From: Planctomycetota bacterium
GTDB lineage: Bacteria; Planctomycetota; Phycisphaerae; Sedimentisphaerales; Anaerobacaceae
Assembly (NCBI GenBank): GCA_025459125.1
Contig: JALORE010000002.1
Coordinates: 27,413 to 91,412 of the forward strand
Direction of reading: 5' to 3'
DNA length: 64,000 nt
Both the position numbers and the translations under genes were made by a program. How positions within the stretch are numbered: the first letter of the stretch is position 1; each line of letters opens with the position of its first letter. The notes under the pieces were generated by a model. The model had not been told where the DNA came from. It saw only the letters and a list, made by a program, of their open reading frames with translations, and ran no database searches. Below, in pieces: positions 47,070-56,693 of this stretch.

Positions 47070-50018
47070 TCACGGATTCGCGCGACCCGGTGACGGGCTT
47101 GCCGCCTGCCAGGCCTCCGGCTCGTTGAGGCTGTCCACCGTTGACGTCCCGGGGTCCTTTACTGTCAAAGAGAAGCCCTGGCCGTCCGTCGCTTTGAACC
47201 AGTTGTCCTGGTATTCGAAGCCTTGGATGACCTGTCCCGCGGCATCGGCCAGCTCAATCTTCTCGCCGCCATTGCTGAGACTGGCGGTATATTGCCCCAC
47301 GACCGGCAGCTTGTTCCCATACCTGGCCTCGAACGCCGCGCGGTCCTTCACGACCAGCCCGTAGCCGCCGGCCGGCAGCTCGAAACTGGGGAAGGTGTAG
47401 TCGATCCCTTCCGTGAACCGCACCAGGCCCAGGTTGATGCTCTGGCCGGCGATGTTGGTCAGCTCGATATACTCGGCGTTGGGATCGTCCGGACGGCCGG
47501 TGTCGGGCGGATGGTACATGATCTCGCTCACCCGCAGGTTCTGGGCCACCGGCCCGACGGCAAAGACCGCCTCGTTCAAGGCGCTCCACGTGCTGCCGCT
47601 GAGGGCTCGTGCCCTGACCACCGTGCTCCTGGAAAGAGCGATCGGTGCTGCGTACCGGACGGCCGAAGCGGCCACGCCGGCAGGGGTGCCGCTGCCTGTC
47701 GCTTCCTTCGCGGCGGCTAGCTCGACCGAGATCAGGAAATCCGAGCTATCGATTGTTCCATTGAGTCCGTGGATGGCCAGCAGATTCTCGCCGGGTTTCA
47801 GGAGCCCCAGGTAAGCGGAGATATCGATACTCTCCGGCACGACCGCCGCCGCGTCCGGATTGTCCGTGCTGCCGACGGAATTCCACTGCGGTTCGCCGCT
47901 GAAGTTGCGCCGTGCCACCTCCGTGCCGTTCAGGTACGCGATGAAGCCATCGTCGTACCGCATCCGGAGCAGCAGACTCGAATAGGTTGTACTCGGCGCC
48001 GTGAACGGGATGCGGATATAGCACGTGCCCTGCTTGTTGTACATCTGGGTGCCGAGGTCGATGCTCAGGAACGGTCCGTAGCCGGAGCCCCGCTCGTAAC
48101 CGATGCCGCCCGGGCTGCCGGTCACGAGGGTCCAGCGGGAATCGTCAAAGCGCACGCCGCCGCGCCAGGCGTTGTCCACGCCCACGGTCGGGACCAGCAC
48201 CCGCTTGGAAGCGCTTTCCGGGACGAGCGTCGATGCGCTGACCGCCTGGGCACCCTGGGCAGAGACGCGGGGATCGCTGCCGTCGACGGTGTACCAGATC
48301 GTGCTGCCCGCGGTCATCGCGAGCCGGGCGCCCGTGGCGACGTGGCCGCCGTGCTGATCCGCCCCATTGATCTGAAACGCCGGGGCCTCCACGTTGGGAT
48401 AGAGCCCGGCACCGCGAAGCTGGCCCAGCACGAGGCCGGGACGCTGGACCATATACGTGTTCACGATGTAATCCCGCTCGACCCGCCACTGGGTCATGGT
48501 GTAGGATGCGCCGCCCACGTCGCCCCAGCGGGCGTTCTCCGCGAGCATGGCTTTCTCCATAGAGCCGGCCAGCTCGGCATAAGCCGCCGCGGGTCGATTC
48601 CGCTCGGGATGTGCCGGGTCCCACTGGGGCCGGCCGGCGTCCACGTACAACGGCCCGCCATGGAAGAAGGCCCGGTGTGCGTGGTCGGCGAACCGCAGAC
48701 GAAACTCGGCATTCTGGCGCAGTTGGCCGTAGGGTTCCGCCAGGCCGTTGCCGACCCCGACGACGTTTTCCGTGAGACTCGAATCCAGGCCATGCCCGAC
48801 GACCAGGTCGATGACCCACTCGGTATCCCAGCAGAAGCACTTGAAGCCGGTGCCGGCGACGCGGTTCATGGCCCCGTACCAGTTCTTGTGCGGCCAGTCC
48901 GTGTTGCCGACGAAGAAGTTGACGAGCAGGTAGTCGATGTAGTTGTCCACGTCAAGCCAGTGCACGTAGGCGGGATTGGGCGTGCCGTCGGGGTTGTTGC
49001 CCTGGAGTCGCTGGTAGGACTCGTTGGTCCCGAGCCCCTGGCGGACGGCATTGAGCAGGCCGCTCCAGGAATAGTTCGTGCTGCCCCCGGTGGGGGAGCC
49101 GGAGTTGTAGGCGTCCCAGTCCTCTTTGTCACCGCCGAGGTAGGCCGCGGCAAAGGACGCGTCCGGGCGTTCCGCAGGGTTGTAGAGGCCCCAGTAGAGA
49201 CCGTTCACGAAGAGGTGGACGTAGCGGCCATGAGACGCCGGCTGGCCGAGAGCCAGTTGCAGCCGGCGGCCGTACTCGTCCCGGAGGTACTGCGTCTTGT
49301 GCTGTCCGAAGGGATAGCCGTCATTGAAGTTGGCCCGCAGGATGAACGTGTCGAACTCATCCGCGGCCTCGTCGCCGAAGACCGGGTAGCGCAACCGTGT
49401 CAGACCGTACATCCCCTTGAACAGCAACCGGAAGCTCTTCTTCTTCTCTCGCCGGCCGACGTCTCCATAGATGCGGGCGCCGCAGTTGGCCTGGAACCCC
49501 TCCCGGCCATCCGGCCAGATCATCTCGAGCGAGGCCGGCCGTTCCCACGAGGCGCTGGTCCCGTTCGGGTTGGCGTAGATGCCCTGCGTCGACCCGAAGA
49601 GGTCATCGCGGGTCATGACCAGGGACATAGCCGGCAGTGAGGTGAGGCCATCTTTGATCGCTTGGACCTGCGGCGTGACGACGCTGGGATTCATCGTGTA
49701 GTCCGCGGCGGTTCCGCCCCAGGAACTCGGCCAACCGGAGGGAGGTCCTGACTGACGGACGACCTGTTCGAGAAAGATGTAAGTCTGCGTGACGATCTTG
49801 CCGTGCCGCCAGCCGGGCTTGATCGCGCGGGCCCGCAGGCACGTCGTCTGGCCGATCCGGATCGGGCCGTTATAGATCGTCCCGGTGGGGTACCGGCCGC
49901 CTTCTTTGTAGGGTTCGCTGCCGTCGGTCGTGTAGTAGATCACCGCGCCCGGTGTCAGGCAGGCGAGGAAGACCTCGAATGGTTGGTCGTAGAAGCCGTG
50001 CGCCTGGCTGAAGGCCAC
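47070..50018 (-). CDS. CotH-kinase-fold and lamin-tail-domain protein, main part (frameshifted from its 5' end)
   Basis: From the GTG at 50018 this frame holds: a chitobiase/hexosaminidase C-terminal-like module (ACLTPGAVIYYTTDGSEPY); a CotH-type kinase domain (SLEMIWPDGREGFQANCGAR, EKKKSFRLLFKGMYG, FILRANFNDGYPFGQHKTQY, ARPDASFAAAYLGG-like region); a second sugar-binding-like module (LRMRYDDGFIAYLNGTEVAR); and a C-terminal lamin tail domain (LRVSEIMYHPPDTGRPDDPN..). The frame is open for about 135 further bases upstream (EFGIQVPDVPYGRYPDGSA), continuing the lamin-tail domain encoded in the other frame. A secreted surface protein is expected if the frameshift is corrected or bypassed. Confidence 0.85.
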   Translation of the reverse strand: MAFSQAHGFYDQPFEVFLACLTPGAVIYYTTDGSEPYKEGGRYPTGTIYNGPIRIGQTTCLRARAIKPGWRHGKIVTQTYIFLEQVVRQSGPPSGWPSSWGGTAADYTMNPSVVTPQVQAIKDGLTSLPAMSLVMTRDDLFGSTQGIYANPNGTSASWERPASLEMIWPDGREGFQANCGARIYGDVGRREKKKSFRLLFKGMYGLTRLRYPVFGDEAADEFDTFILRANFNDGYPFGQHKTQYLRDEYGRRLQLALGQPASHGRYVHLFVNGLYWGLYNPAERPDASFAAAYLGGDKEDWDAYNSGSPTGGSTNYSWSGLLNAVRQGLGTNESYQRLQGNNPDGTPNPAYVHWLDVDNYIDYLLVNFFVGNTDWPHKNWYGAMNRVAGTGFKCFCWDTEWVIDLVVGHGLDSSLTENVVGVGNGLAEPYGQLRQNAEFRLRFADHAHRAFFHGGPLYVDAGRPQWDPAHPERNRPAAAYAELAGSMEKAMLAENARWGDVGGASYTMTQWRVERDYIVNTYMVQRPGLVLGQLRGAGLYPNVEAPAFQINGADQHGGHVATGARLAMTAGSTIWYTVDGSDPRVSAQGAQAVSASTLVPESASKRVLVPTVGVDNAWRGGVRFDDSRWTLVTGSPGGIGYERGSGYGPFLSIDLGTQMYNKQGTCYIRIPFTAPSTTYSSLLLRMRYDDGFIAYLNGTEVARRNFSGEPQWNSVGSTDNPDAAAVVPESIDISAYLGLLKPGENLLAIHGLNGTIDSSDFLISVELAAAKEATGSGTPAGVAASAVRYAAPIALSRSTVVRARALSGSTWSALNEAVFAVGPVAQNLRVSEIMYHPPDTGRPDDPNAEYIELTNIAGQSINLGLVRFTEGIDYTFPSFELPAGGYGLVVKDRAAFEARYGNKLPVVGQYTASLSNGGEKIELADAAGQVIQGFEYQDNWFKATDGQGFSLTVKDPGTSTVDSLNEPEAWQAASPSPGRANP

Positions 50019-50538
50019 GTCCGCCAGGATGCCCGCAAACGCCTGGACGTTGGCCGCCCCCGGCGTGGCGAGCGCCAGGAACTGCCACTCGGCCGAGCCG
50101 TCCGGGTAGCGCCCATAGGGGACATCGGGTACCTGGATGCCGAACTCGACTATCGCCGTCGGCCCAGATGACCAGAAAGCCCTGGCCAGGGATCGTCGTC
50201 AGGTTTCGCTGCCCCGGGGGAATCTGCCACTTCGTCGGTTCGCCGGCGTCGTTCGTCAGGTACAATCCGCCCACGTCCACAGGCGTCTTCGACGTGTTGT
50301 GCAACTCGACCCAGTCCTCGTACTGGCCCTGCGGGTCCCGCGTGGCCGTACTGTTGGCCGCCATGACCTCATTGATACACACCGGCGTATCAACGTCGCC
50401 CGCCGCCACCACGTCCCCCGCACCGAGTCCAGCCTCAGGTGCCCCGCCTGCCATGTGCTCACCCGAACAGGGTCTCTCGTTCATGGCCAGCAAGACCGCC
50501 AGCCAAACCAATAGCAGGCGTTTCGTGTGACTGTGCAT
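50019..50538 (-). pseudogene. 5' part of the CotH/lamin-tail gene, in a different frame
   Basis: ATG 50538 with AAGGAGG upstream encodes a signal peptide (MHSHTKRLLLVWLAVLLAM) and a lamin tail domain (INEVMAANSTATRDPQGQYE..GFLVIWADGD). The homology stops at about 50155 in this frame and resumes at once in the frame of the 47070-50018 ORF, so one base has been gained or lost between about 50145 and 50165. Sequencing error or a real frameshift cannot be told apart here. Confidence 0.8.
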
Positions 50539-50628
50539 TCAACCTCCTTCCTTATGGCGGTTTGGGCCGGCCCTTCCGCTATCCCGCGCCCGCGTCACCG
50601 CACCCGGGCTGAGCATCCTAACCCCAAT

Positions 50629-50658
50629 ATTGTAGCACACTTGCAGCCACCGGGTCAA
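50629..50658 (-). promoter_or_regulatory. Promoter of the CotH/lamin-tail gene
   Basis: Minus strand TTGACC, 18-nt spacer, TACAAT, about 90 nt before the ATG at 50538. Confidence 0.6.
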
Positions 50659-50705
50659 TGCCGCGTCCCACCCGTCAACGGACACACCGCACCGCCGACG
50701 AGCTC

Positions 50706-51601
50706 CCAAATTGGAGCTCATCCGGCTTTAGCGTACTTCGCCATCCAAGTCGGCCTCCGCGCCCGCTAGACCCAAGAAAGGAGAAGAGGCGGTTCCGGGG
50801 AATGACTCGGCCCTCTCGTAGGGCGGGCTGTGCCCACCATTTGTTGCCCCGATTCGTCCCAATCCTTTGTCCTCAAAGTACTTACCCTCGCTTTTGCGCT
50901 GCTTCCCACGGGCTTTGTTTCGCACGATAGGCATCGGATTGGAAGGGTGGAATACCGGAATAGTGGAATGATGGGGTCCCCGAACTCCACCCCGACGGCC
51001 CCGGCCGCCCGGTCGAAAGGCGGGCGCGGTGCGGTTGCGGCGGCCGCCGGAGAAGATCGTCAAGGTCCAGAGTTGACGATCTTCCCCCCACAAAAAGGCC
51101 GAAATCACGCGAAAAACGCGAAGATCGTCAAGATCGTCAAAGTTCTGCTTTGACGATCTTCAGGGAACTAGGCGGTCTGGCGGCATGACGGTGCCGCCGC
51201 ACTCAGGACCCAAGGTGCTCCAGGTGCTCAACGTTTTTTCGGCTCATCCGGTTCCAGCGTACTTGCCGCCCCGGAAGGGCCCCCAGGAGTAAGCGAAGTA
51301 CGCTCAAACCGGATGAGCCCAAAACCAGTCCCGCCAGGGACGAAAGAACACCGTCGGCTGGGCCATGGCTTTCTTTCGCCCCTGGCGGGGCTTGGCCTCG
51401 TTTCGGGCCTGGCCACCCACCGTTGAAACGGTGGGCTAGGTTCGCTTGTCCCTGCGGGACTGTCTGGCGTGGACGGCCGGAACCAATCCTTCGGCCTCCC
51501 CCGCCACCGGATCGCAACAATGGTCATGCACCCCCCGAGACCGCCGGCGGAAACGCCGGCCTGGTTCAATCCCGGGTAACGGTCTGAACGGGTGGAACGG
51601 A
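50706..51601. repeat. Hairpin field of mixed short repeats
   Basis: A gene-free stretch with: GCTCATCCGGCTTTAGCGTACT (50716) and its relatives near 51241 and 51301 in both orientations; GTAGGGCGGGCTGTGCCCACC (50818); GAAGATCGTCAA / TTGACGATCTTC hairpins at 51052-51084 and AGATCGTCAAAG / CTTTGACGATCT at 51131-51159; CCACCGTTGAAACGGTGG (51417) and GTCCCTGCGGGAC (51448); and the second copy of the 41-bp repeat (51560-51600). No ORF in it resembles a known protein. Confidence 0.7.
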
Positions 51602-51791
51602 AGAGAGCGCATGGGCTTGGGGGGCCCCTTCCAGCCTATGGAGCATCGGCAGGATGCCGGTGCCACTGGATACGCCGCGTTTGTGAACTCGTTGTCGGTG
51701 CCATCCGGAATTCGAGCACAACGTGTATGCCAATCGGGCTCGGCAGGACAGGACTTCGGAGCTTCTCAAAGAATGAACGTTAATCGTGTGC

Positions 51792-52733
51792 TCAGTGTCC
51801 GCCCAGGTCGAACAGGCCCCGGGCGGCGGTCCCGATCAGGAAAGAGGCAACGACCACCACCAGTGCCACGCCGAGCGCTTCCAGCAGGACCGTGCGGTAG
51901 CGCAGTCCTTTCACAACCGCCATGAAGAAGGTGAAGACCGCCAGGATCAGTCCCACGCCGCCCAGGGCGACCGCCAGGGCCGCGTGGGCGGCCCCGAGCA
52001 GGAAGTAGGGGGCGACGATGGTCAGCACGATAAACAGGTAGATCCCACCCGCGTAGAGGACTGCCTTCCACGGCTGGCGGCGGGGCCCGTCAGCGGGCTG
52101 CGCCTCGGCTTTCTGCGAGAGGTACTCGGACGCCGACATGGCCAGCGTGGCGGCCAGGCCGCTGATCAGGACCGTCACGCCAATCACCTGCGTGTTCGTC
52201 TGCAGGGCGAAGGTCAGACCCGCCGCAATGCCGCTGAACTCCTGGATCGAGTTGTTCAGCGCCAGCACCATCGACCCCATGTACTTGAGACGCTCCTCGT
52301 CGATCATGTCGATCAGCATGCGTTCGTGCCGGTTCTCCTCTTCCATGGTCTGCACCATGGAGGGCAGGCTATCCCCAAAGTGCCGATAGGCTTCCTGGGC
52401 GTGTTTCTCCCCACGCTCCATGAGCCGGATGCCGAACGTGAACCCGAACACCCGCGCGCACAGGCGGTAGAAGGCGATCTTCAGCCGGTTGGGCGCCACG
52501 TCACAGCCCGTGAAGCTCCGGAACTGCTCGTAATGCCGCAACTCATCGGCGGAGATTCTCGCCAAAAGGTCGCGGTTGGCGCCCTGCGCCCTCCGCGAGA
52601 AGGCCGCGTAGACGTGGTGCTCCGTGATCTCGTTCCGCTGAAAGATCAGCAGTCGCTGTCGCGCCATTTCGGAGATCTGCGGTCTATCGTCGATGGGAGC
52701 GTATCCTTCAGGCGTTGTCTTGTCTTGTGACAT
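51792..52733 (-). CDS. Ferritin-like domain fused to VIT1/CCC1-type membrane domain (MbfA-like)
   Basis: The N-terminal 160 residues form a rubrerythrin/ferritin-like four-helix domain with metal ligands in QRNEITEHHVY, SADELRHYEQF and EEENRHERML. The C-terminal 150 residues are a VIT1/CCC1-like transporter domain with about five helices, including NNSIQEFSGIAAGL and SGLAATLAMSASEYLS. This fusion is known as erythrin-vacuolar iron transporter or MbfA and exports iron or manganese; here the role is inferred. Isolated on the minus strand with TATACT just upstream of the start. Confidence 0.9.
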   Translation of the reverse strand: MSQDKTTPEGYAPIDDRPQISEMARQRLLIFQRNEITEHHVYAAFSRRAQGANRDLLARISADELRHYEQFRSFTGCDVAPNRLKIAFYRLCARVFGFTFGIRLMERGEKHAQEAYRHFGDSLPSMVQTMEEENRHERMLIDMIDEERLKYMGSMVLALNNSIQEFSGIAAGLTFALQTNTQVIGVTVLISGLAATLAMSASEYLSQKAEAQPADGPRRQPWKAVLYAGGIYLFIVLTIVAPYFLLGAAHAALAVALGGVGLILAVFTFFMAVVKGLRYRTVLLEALGVALVVVVASFLIGTAARGLFDLGGH

Positions 52734-52915
52734 GATCTAGTATACGACGGCACGGAGGATAGGTTGGCACGAACCATAAGTCAAGCGGGCCGGCCGGCGT
52801 CGACCCGGTGTGACCGGACTGGGCGGCGTGGCGGGGGGCGATTGCGACGCTGGACCAGGTTCCTCCGCGGGCCTCGGCCGGCGATCCATTGAGTCCGCAT
52901 GAACCACTTGAATCG

Positions 52916-54073
52916 TCACAGTTGCTTCAGATCGTCTAATAGCCGGGATGTCGCCAGAGCCCGAACCCGGTCCCCCAAGGCAAAAGTCCGGTCCCCTGCA
53001 TGGATCACGTCGAGCCAGTCCAGGCGCAGATCCAGCAGGGCCTGACGCATAGAGGCGGTCAGGCCGGGAGCCACCGTCCGCTTGACTTCGAATCCCAACC
53101 GCTTCCTGCCCCGAACTACCAACAGGTCCAATTCCGCCCCCGCGTGGGTGGCCCAGAAGAAGCACTCCTGGCGGTCAACATTCAAGCGCCGGACGACCTG
53201 CTCCAGCACCCACCCCTCCCAGGAGGCTCCCACCTTGGGATGGGCTTCCACATCGGTCTGGGTACGCAGATTCAGGAGGGTGTGCAGCAGACCGCTGTCG
53301 GCAAGGTAGACTTTGGGGGACTTGACTTGCCGCTTGGCAACGTTCTCATGCCAAGGCGAAAGCTGTCGCACCACCATCGCGGACGTGAGCCGATCCAGAT
53401 AGTCGCGAACCGTGGTATCGGCCACGCCGAAAGATCGAGCGAACTCGGAGGCATTCCAGATTTGGCCGTGGTAATGGGCCAGCATAGTCCAGAACCGCCG
53501 CAGGGTGGTGGCGTTGACGCGCAGACCGAGTTGGGGCAGATCCCGCTCGAGAAAAGTCCGGATGAATCCCTGACGCCACTCGTGGCTCTCCGCCGCCGAC
53601 CGGGCCAGAAATGACCGTGGTAGTCCGCCGCGGATCCACAAGCGCGACTGATGCGCGACCCCGACTTCCTCCAGCGAAAAGCCGCCCACCTCATGGTAGA
53701 CGATTCGGCCCGCCAGAGTCTCTGCGCTCTGCCGCAGCAGTTCCGGCGACGCGCTGCCCAAGACCAGAAACCGCGCCGGCCTTTGCGGCCTGTCCACCAG
53801 GACCCGGAGGAGGGGAAACAGGTTGGGAATCCGCTGGATCTCATCGAGGACGACCAGCCCGCGCAGGGGCTTCAGGGCCAGCATGGGATCGACCAGCCGG
53901 GCTTCGTCCTCTGGATTCTCCAGATCGACGTATTCGACGCGCCCCGGCCACGTCCGGGCCAACTGGCGTGCCAGCGTCGTTTTCCCGACTTGCCTGGCGC
54001 CAATGAGGCCCACGATGCGATGCCGGCGCAGCAGCGCCCGCAGCGTCGCGATCTCTTTCTGGCGTTCGATCAT
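52916..54073 (-). CDS. AAA+ ATPase with DUF4143 C-terminal domain (385 aa)
   Basis: Start at ATG 54073 (MIERQKEIATLRALL), the only sensible start; the frame runs on upstream only across the GLUG gene. ATPase: Walker A VGLIGARQVGKTTLARQ, Walker B region LRGLVVLDEIQ, and sensor FLVLGSASPEL. The middle is winged-helix-like (FGVADTTVRDYLDRLTSAMV) and the C-terminus a PD-(D/E)XK-like nuclease fold (GAELDLLVVRGRKRLGFEVK). Function of the family is not established. The promoter-proximal 18-bp palindrome (54084-54126) overlaps the GLUG stop codon and suggests its own control. Confidence 0.9.
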   Translation of the reverse strand: MIERQKEIATLRALLRRHRIVGLIGARQVGKTTLARQLARTWPGRVEYVDLENPEDEARLVDPMLALKPLRGLVVLDEIQRIPNLFPLLRVLVDRPQRPARFLVLGSASPELLRQSAETLAGRIVYHEVGGFSLEEVGVAHQSRLWIRGGLPRSFLARSAAESHEWRQGFIRTFLERDLPQLGLRVNATTLRRFWTMLAHYHGQIWNASEFARSFGVADTTVRDYLDRLTSAMVVRQLSPWHENVAKRQVKSPKVYLADSGLLHTLLNLRTQTDVEAHPKVGASWEGWVLEQVVRRLNVDRQECFFWATHAGAELDLLVVRGRKRLGFEVKRTVAPGLTASMRQALLDLRLDWLDVIHAGDRTFALGDRVRALATSRLLDDLKQL

Positions 54074-54083
54074 GCCGAAAAGT

Positions 54084-54126
54084 CTACCTTGAAAATTCGG
54101 TCTTTGCAACCGAATTTTCAAGGTAG
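54084..54126. repeat. Perfect 18-bp inverted repeat between ATPase start and GLUG stop
   Basis: CTACCTTGAAAATTCGGT (54084-54101), 7-nt loop CTTTGCA, exact complement (54109-54126). It begins 10 nt upstream of the ATPase ATG, lies in its 5' UTR, and covers the GLUG stop codon. Possible operator or RNA hairpin. Confidence 0.8.
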
Positions 54127-56214
54127 TAGTTTGACGGACGGCAGTTCCCACCACAACCGCGGATAGTCCTTTCCTTCGAGAATCCACCAGAGGTCCGCCG
54201 TGCCGTTCTTCGTCTCGCCCACGAAGTCCCAGCCGGCATCCAGGAACGTCTTGGCAATCTGCATCTCTGCTGTCGTTTTCCCTGTGCCGCCGGCACTCTT
54301 GGTCTGGCCACTGGTCTGGGTGTCCCAAAAACTGAGGGCTACGCGCTCGCCCCATTCATAGCACCCCACCAGCCCGCCTACATCCCATCCAGCGCCACCC
54401 ACCCCCCCGGTGCTGAAGCAGCGCGCCACATCGCCTCTGTTGAATCCCACCAGTCCTCCGATACCGCCTTCGGAAAACGGGCTGCTTGGGCCATGGAGGA
54501 CACCTCCGGTGCTATAGCAATCAGTCAAGGAACCAGGATTGTCATTCATCCCGACCAGCCCGCCCACATCCATCATACCGCTCACCGCACCGGTGCTGAA
54601 ACATTGGGATACAACACCTGTGTTGTCCCCGACCAACCCACCTGTTGAAAAGTCCCCGCCTTCAACTGCGCCGGTGCTATGGCAGTTGGTCAAGAAGCCT
54701 GGACTATCGTTGCTGCCCACGAGGCCACCGACAGACCGATCACCCTTGATGGTGCCAGCACTCCAGCAACCGTTCAAAGAACCACCGCTGTGTCCTGCGA
54801 ACCCACCGACATGCCAACGACCAGTGACCGATCCCACGGAGTGGCATCGCATTACATCACCTTGGTTCCGTCCCGCCAATGTGCCGATCCAGTCATATGA
54901 GCCAGCTATGTTGGCATCAATCACGCTCAGATCCTGGACCTTGGCCGCAGACCCCAATTGACCGAAAAACCCTAGATAGCCGCCACCTTTGACCGACAGG
55001 TTCGAGACCGTTAGGCCGTTGCCGTCGAAGGTGCCTGCAAACGACCAGATCACTGCTGTGTCCCACTGGATACGCGAAAGATCGATCGGGGCCATCAACC
55101 GATAGTAGGCGTCGAGACTGTAGTGGACCATCGCCCCCAATTCCTTCGCATCATGTATCAAGTACGGCTCTCCGGGTGTCCCACAGCCGAGAAGTCTGGG
55201 CACGGCATATCCGCTGAAGATCGCCAAGATTGGATAGCCACCTCCCTGAGGCATCTGCCACGTCTCGTGGGTTCCGTTCGCGGTCTCACCCACGAAGTCC
55301 CAGCCCGCTTGAACGAAATCGCTCATCGCCTGCATCTGGGCCGTGGTCCTGGCACCCCCGCCAGCGCTTGTTGCCTGGCCTGAGGTCTGGACATCCCAGA
55401 AGCTGCCCGTCACGCCATCAATCCAACCGGACCCCACCAAGCCGCCGACACTCTCATTGCCATTGACAGAGCCGACGCTGTAACAGCCGGTCACAGAACC
55501 AAAGTTCAGCCCTGCCAGGCCTCCAACAACGCGGACTCCGCTGACCGCACCCGTACTATAACAGGAAGCTACCGCGCCATAGTTGTCCCCTACCAGCCCA
55601 CCGATGAAGCCATACTTGGGATTGACGTACCCTTTGACCGCACTGGCGCTACAGCAACAGGTCAGGCATCCGACATTGCCACCCACCAGCCCGCCGACAT
55701 AGTCCTTGCCGCCTACCGAGCCCGTGCTGGAGCACCGGGTCACAGTACCTTGGTAGTTGTATCCCACCAGTCCACCAGCACACCACCCCGATCCGACTAT
55801 GTTGCTCCCCACTATTCGGACATTCCTGATGTCGGCCCCGGATGCCAGTCGGCCGAACAGGCCAAGATGGTCCCCACCCTTGATCGTCAGGTGGGAGATC
55901 GTATGGCCATCGCCGTCAAAGACGCCGGTAAAAGGAGTGCCTTGAAACTGACTGTACTTGTCATTTGGGTCCGTATCCGGGGCGATGACGGCTTTATCGA
56001 AGACCTTGCGGCCGGGGAGGTTAGGGTCCAGGTCGATGTCGGCCGTCATCACAAAGTGCTTGTCGTAATCGCCGGGCGTCTCGCCGAGGGCGATCAGATC
56101 GGCGGCCGTGGCGATCTGGTACGGGTCCTGGGCCGTGCCGCTACCTCCACTGTATTTGGCTTGAGCCGGCAGGACAAACAGGCATGTGGTCAACGCTAGA
56201 AACAAGATCCTCAT
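54118..56214 (-). CDS. Secreted GLUG-repeat protein (698 aa)
   Basis: ATG 56214 (MRILFLALTTCLFVLPAQA) follows GGAGG and encodes a signal peptide; a TTG nine bases upstream is the alternative. Two complete GLUG cassettes in tandem: the first from KYSGGSGTAQDPYQIATAAD to FWDVQTSGQATSAGG..(about residue 310), the second from GCGTPGEPYLIHDAKELGAM to the final FWDTQTSGQTKSAGG..EGKDYPRLWWE. Each has VGGLVGxNxG-type repeats predicted to form a right-handed beta-helix. The internal duplication and the shared tail tie it to the genes at 19455 and 21441. Surface or extracellular adhesion role inferred. Confidence 0.9.
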   Translation of the reverse strand: MRILFLALTTCLFVLPAQAKYSGGSGTAQDPYQIATAADLIALGETPGDYDKHFVMTADIDLDPNLPGRKVFDKAVIAPDTDPNDKYSQFQGTPFTGVFDGDGHTISHLTIKGGDHLGLFGRLASGADIRNVRIVGSNIVGSGWCAGGLVGYNYQGTVTRCSSTGSVGGKDYVGGLVGGNVGCLTCCCSASAVKGYVNPKYGFIGGLVGDNYGAVASCYSTGAVSGVRVVGGLAGLNFGSVTGCYSVGSVNGNESVGGLVGSGWIDGVTGSFWDVQTSGQATSAGGGARTTAQMQAMSDFVQAGWDFVGETANGTHETWQMPQGGGYPILAIFSGYAVPRLLGCGTPGEPYLIHDAKELGAMVHYSLDAYYRLMAPIDLSRIQWDTAVIWSFAGTFDGNGLTVSNLSVKGGGYLGFFGQLGSAAKVQDLSVIDANIAGSYDWIGTLAGRNQGDVMRCHSVGSVTGRWHVGGFAGHSGGSLNGCWSAGTIKGDRSVGGLVGSNDSPGFLTNCHSTGAVEGGDFSTGGLVGDNTGVVSQCFSTGAVSGMMDVGGLVGMNDNPGSLTDCYSTGGVLHGPSSPFSEGGIGGLVGFNRGDVARCFSTGGVGGAGWDVGGLVGCYEWGERVALSFWDTQTSGQTKSAGGTGKTTAEMQIAKTFLDAGWDFVGETKNGTADLWWILEGKDYPRLWWELPSVKLLP

Positions 56215-56272
56215 GGTTTCCAATCCTCCAATCCCGAATCAACCCGAGATCAAACCCGTCTTCTCACGCCAA

Positions 56273-56361
56273 GACGCCAAGAGCGCCAAGGTAAGGCCTT
56301 CCCAAGAGCCACCTTGTCTCAGTTCTCCTTCCTTCTTGGCGGTCTTTGCGTCTTGGCGAGA
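56273..56361. repeat. Inverted repeat of CGCCAAGACGCC words
   Basis: ACGCCAAGACGCCAAGAGC from 56273 and its loose complement CTTGGCGGTCTTTGCGTCTT up to 56361, in the leader of the GLUG gene; related words recur at about 56530. A GAACGCAGACGAACGCCGAT stretch lies near 56490. Confidence 0.6.
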
Positions 56362-56435
56362 TACCGAATCTGTTGGCTTCAGCGTTCATCCGCGGTTGCC
56401 AGCCACCCTGCTCGGAACTCCGTTTCTCGACCTCC

Positions 56436-56464
56436 AGTGTATCAAATAGGAATTGTCCCGTCAA
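56436..56464 (-). promoter_or_regulatory. Promoter of the 54118-56214 GLUG gene
   Basis: Minus strand TTGACG, 17-nt spacer, TACACT; leader about 215 nt that includes the CGCCAAG palindrome. Confidence 0.6.
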
Positions 56465-56578
56465 ACGCGGAAATCCGTGAAACCGCAGATGAACGCAGAC
56501 GAACGCCGATGAGCCAAGTGCCTCGTGAGCCTTGGCAGTCTTTGCGGTCGGGCGTGAGCGGGTTTTTGAAATCGGCGA

Positions 56579-56608
56579 TTGTGGGGGCGACCGGCGGCGT
56601 GCTATAAT
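56579..56608 (+). promoter_or_regulatory. Probable promoter of the Gfo/Idh/MocA gene
   Basis: TTGTGG, 18-nt spacer, perfect TATAAT; about 85 nt before the ATG. Confidence 0.55.
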
Positions 56609-56693
56609 CGCGTGTCCTTGATGTTGAAGGTATTGGACCGATGCCGATGGTACCGTGCAATTCGACCATGTCTTTGTTGAAGGAGGACCTCTC

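Noticed and set aside
51228..51569. 113-residue minus-strand ORF in the hairpin field
   Set aside because: Its sequence is the translation of palindromic repeats; low complexity and no start signal.
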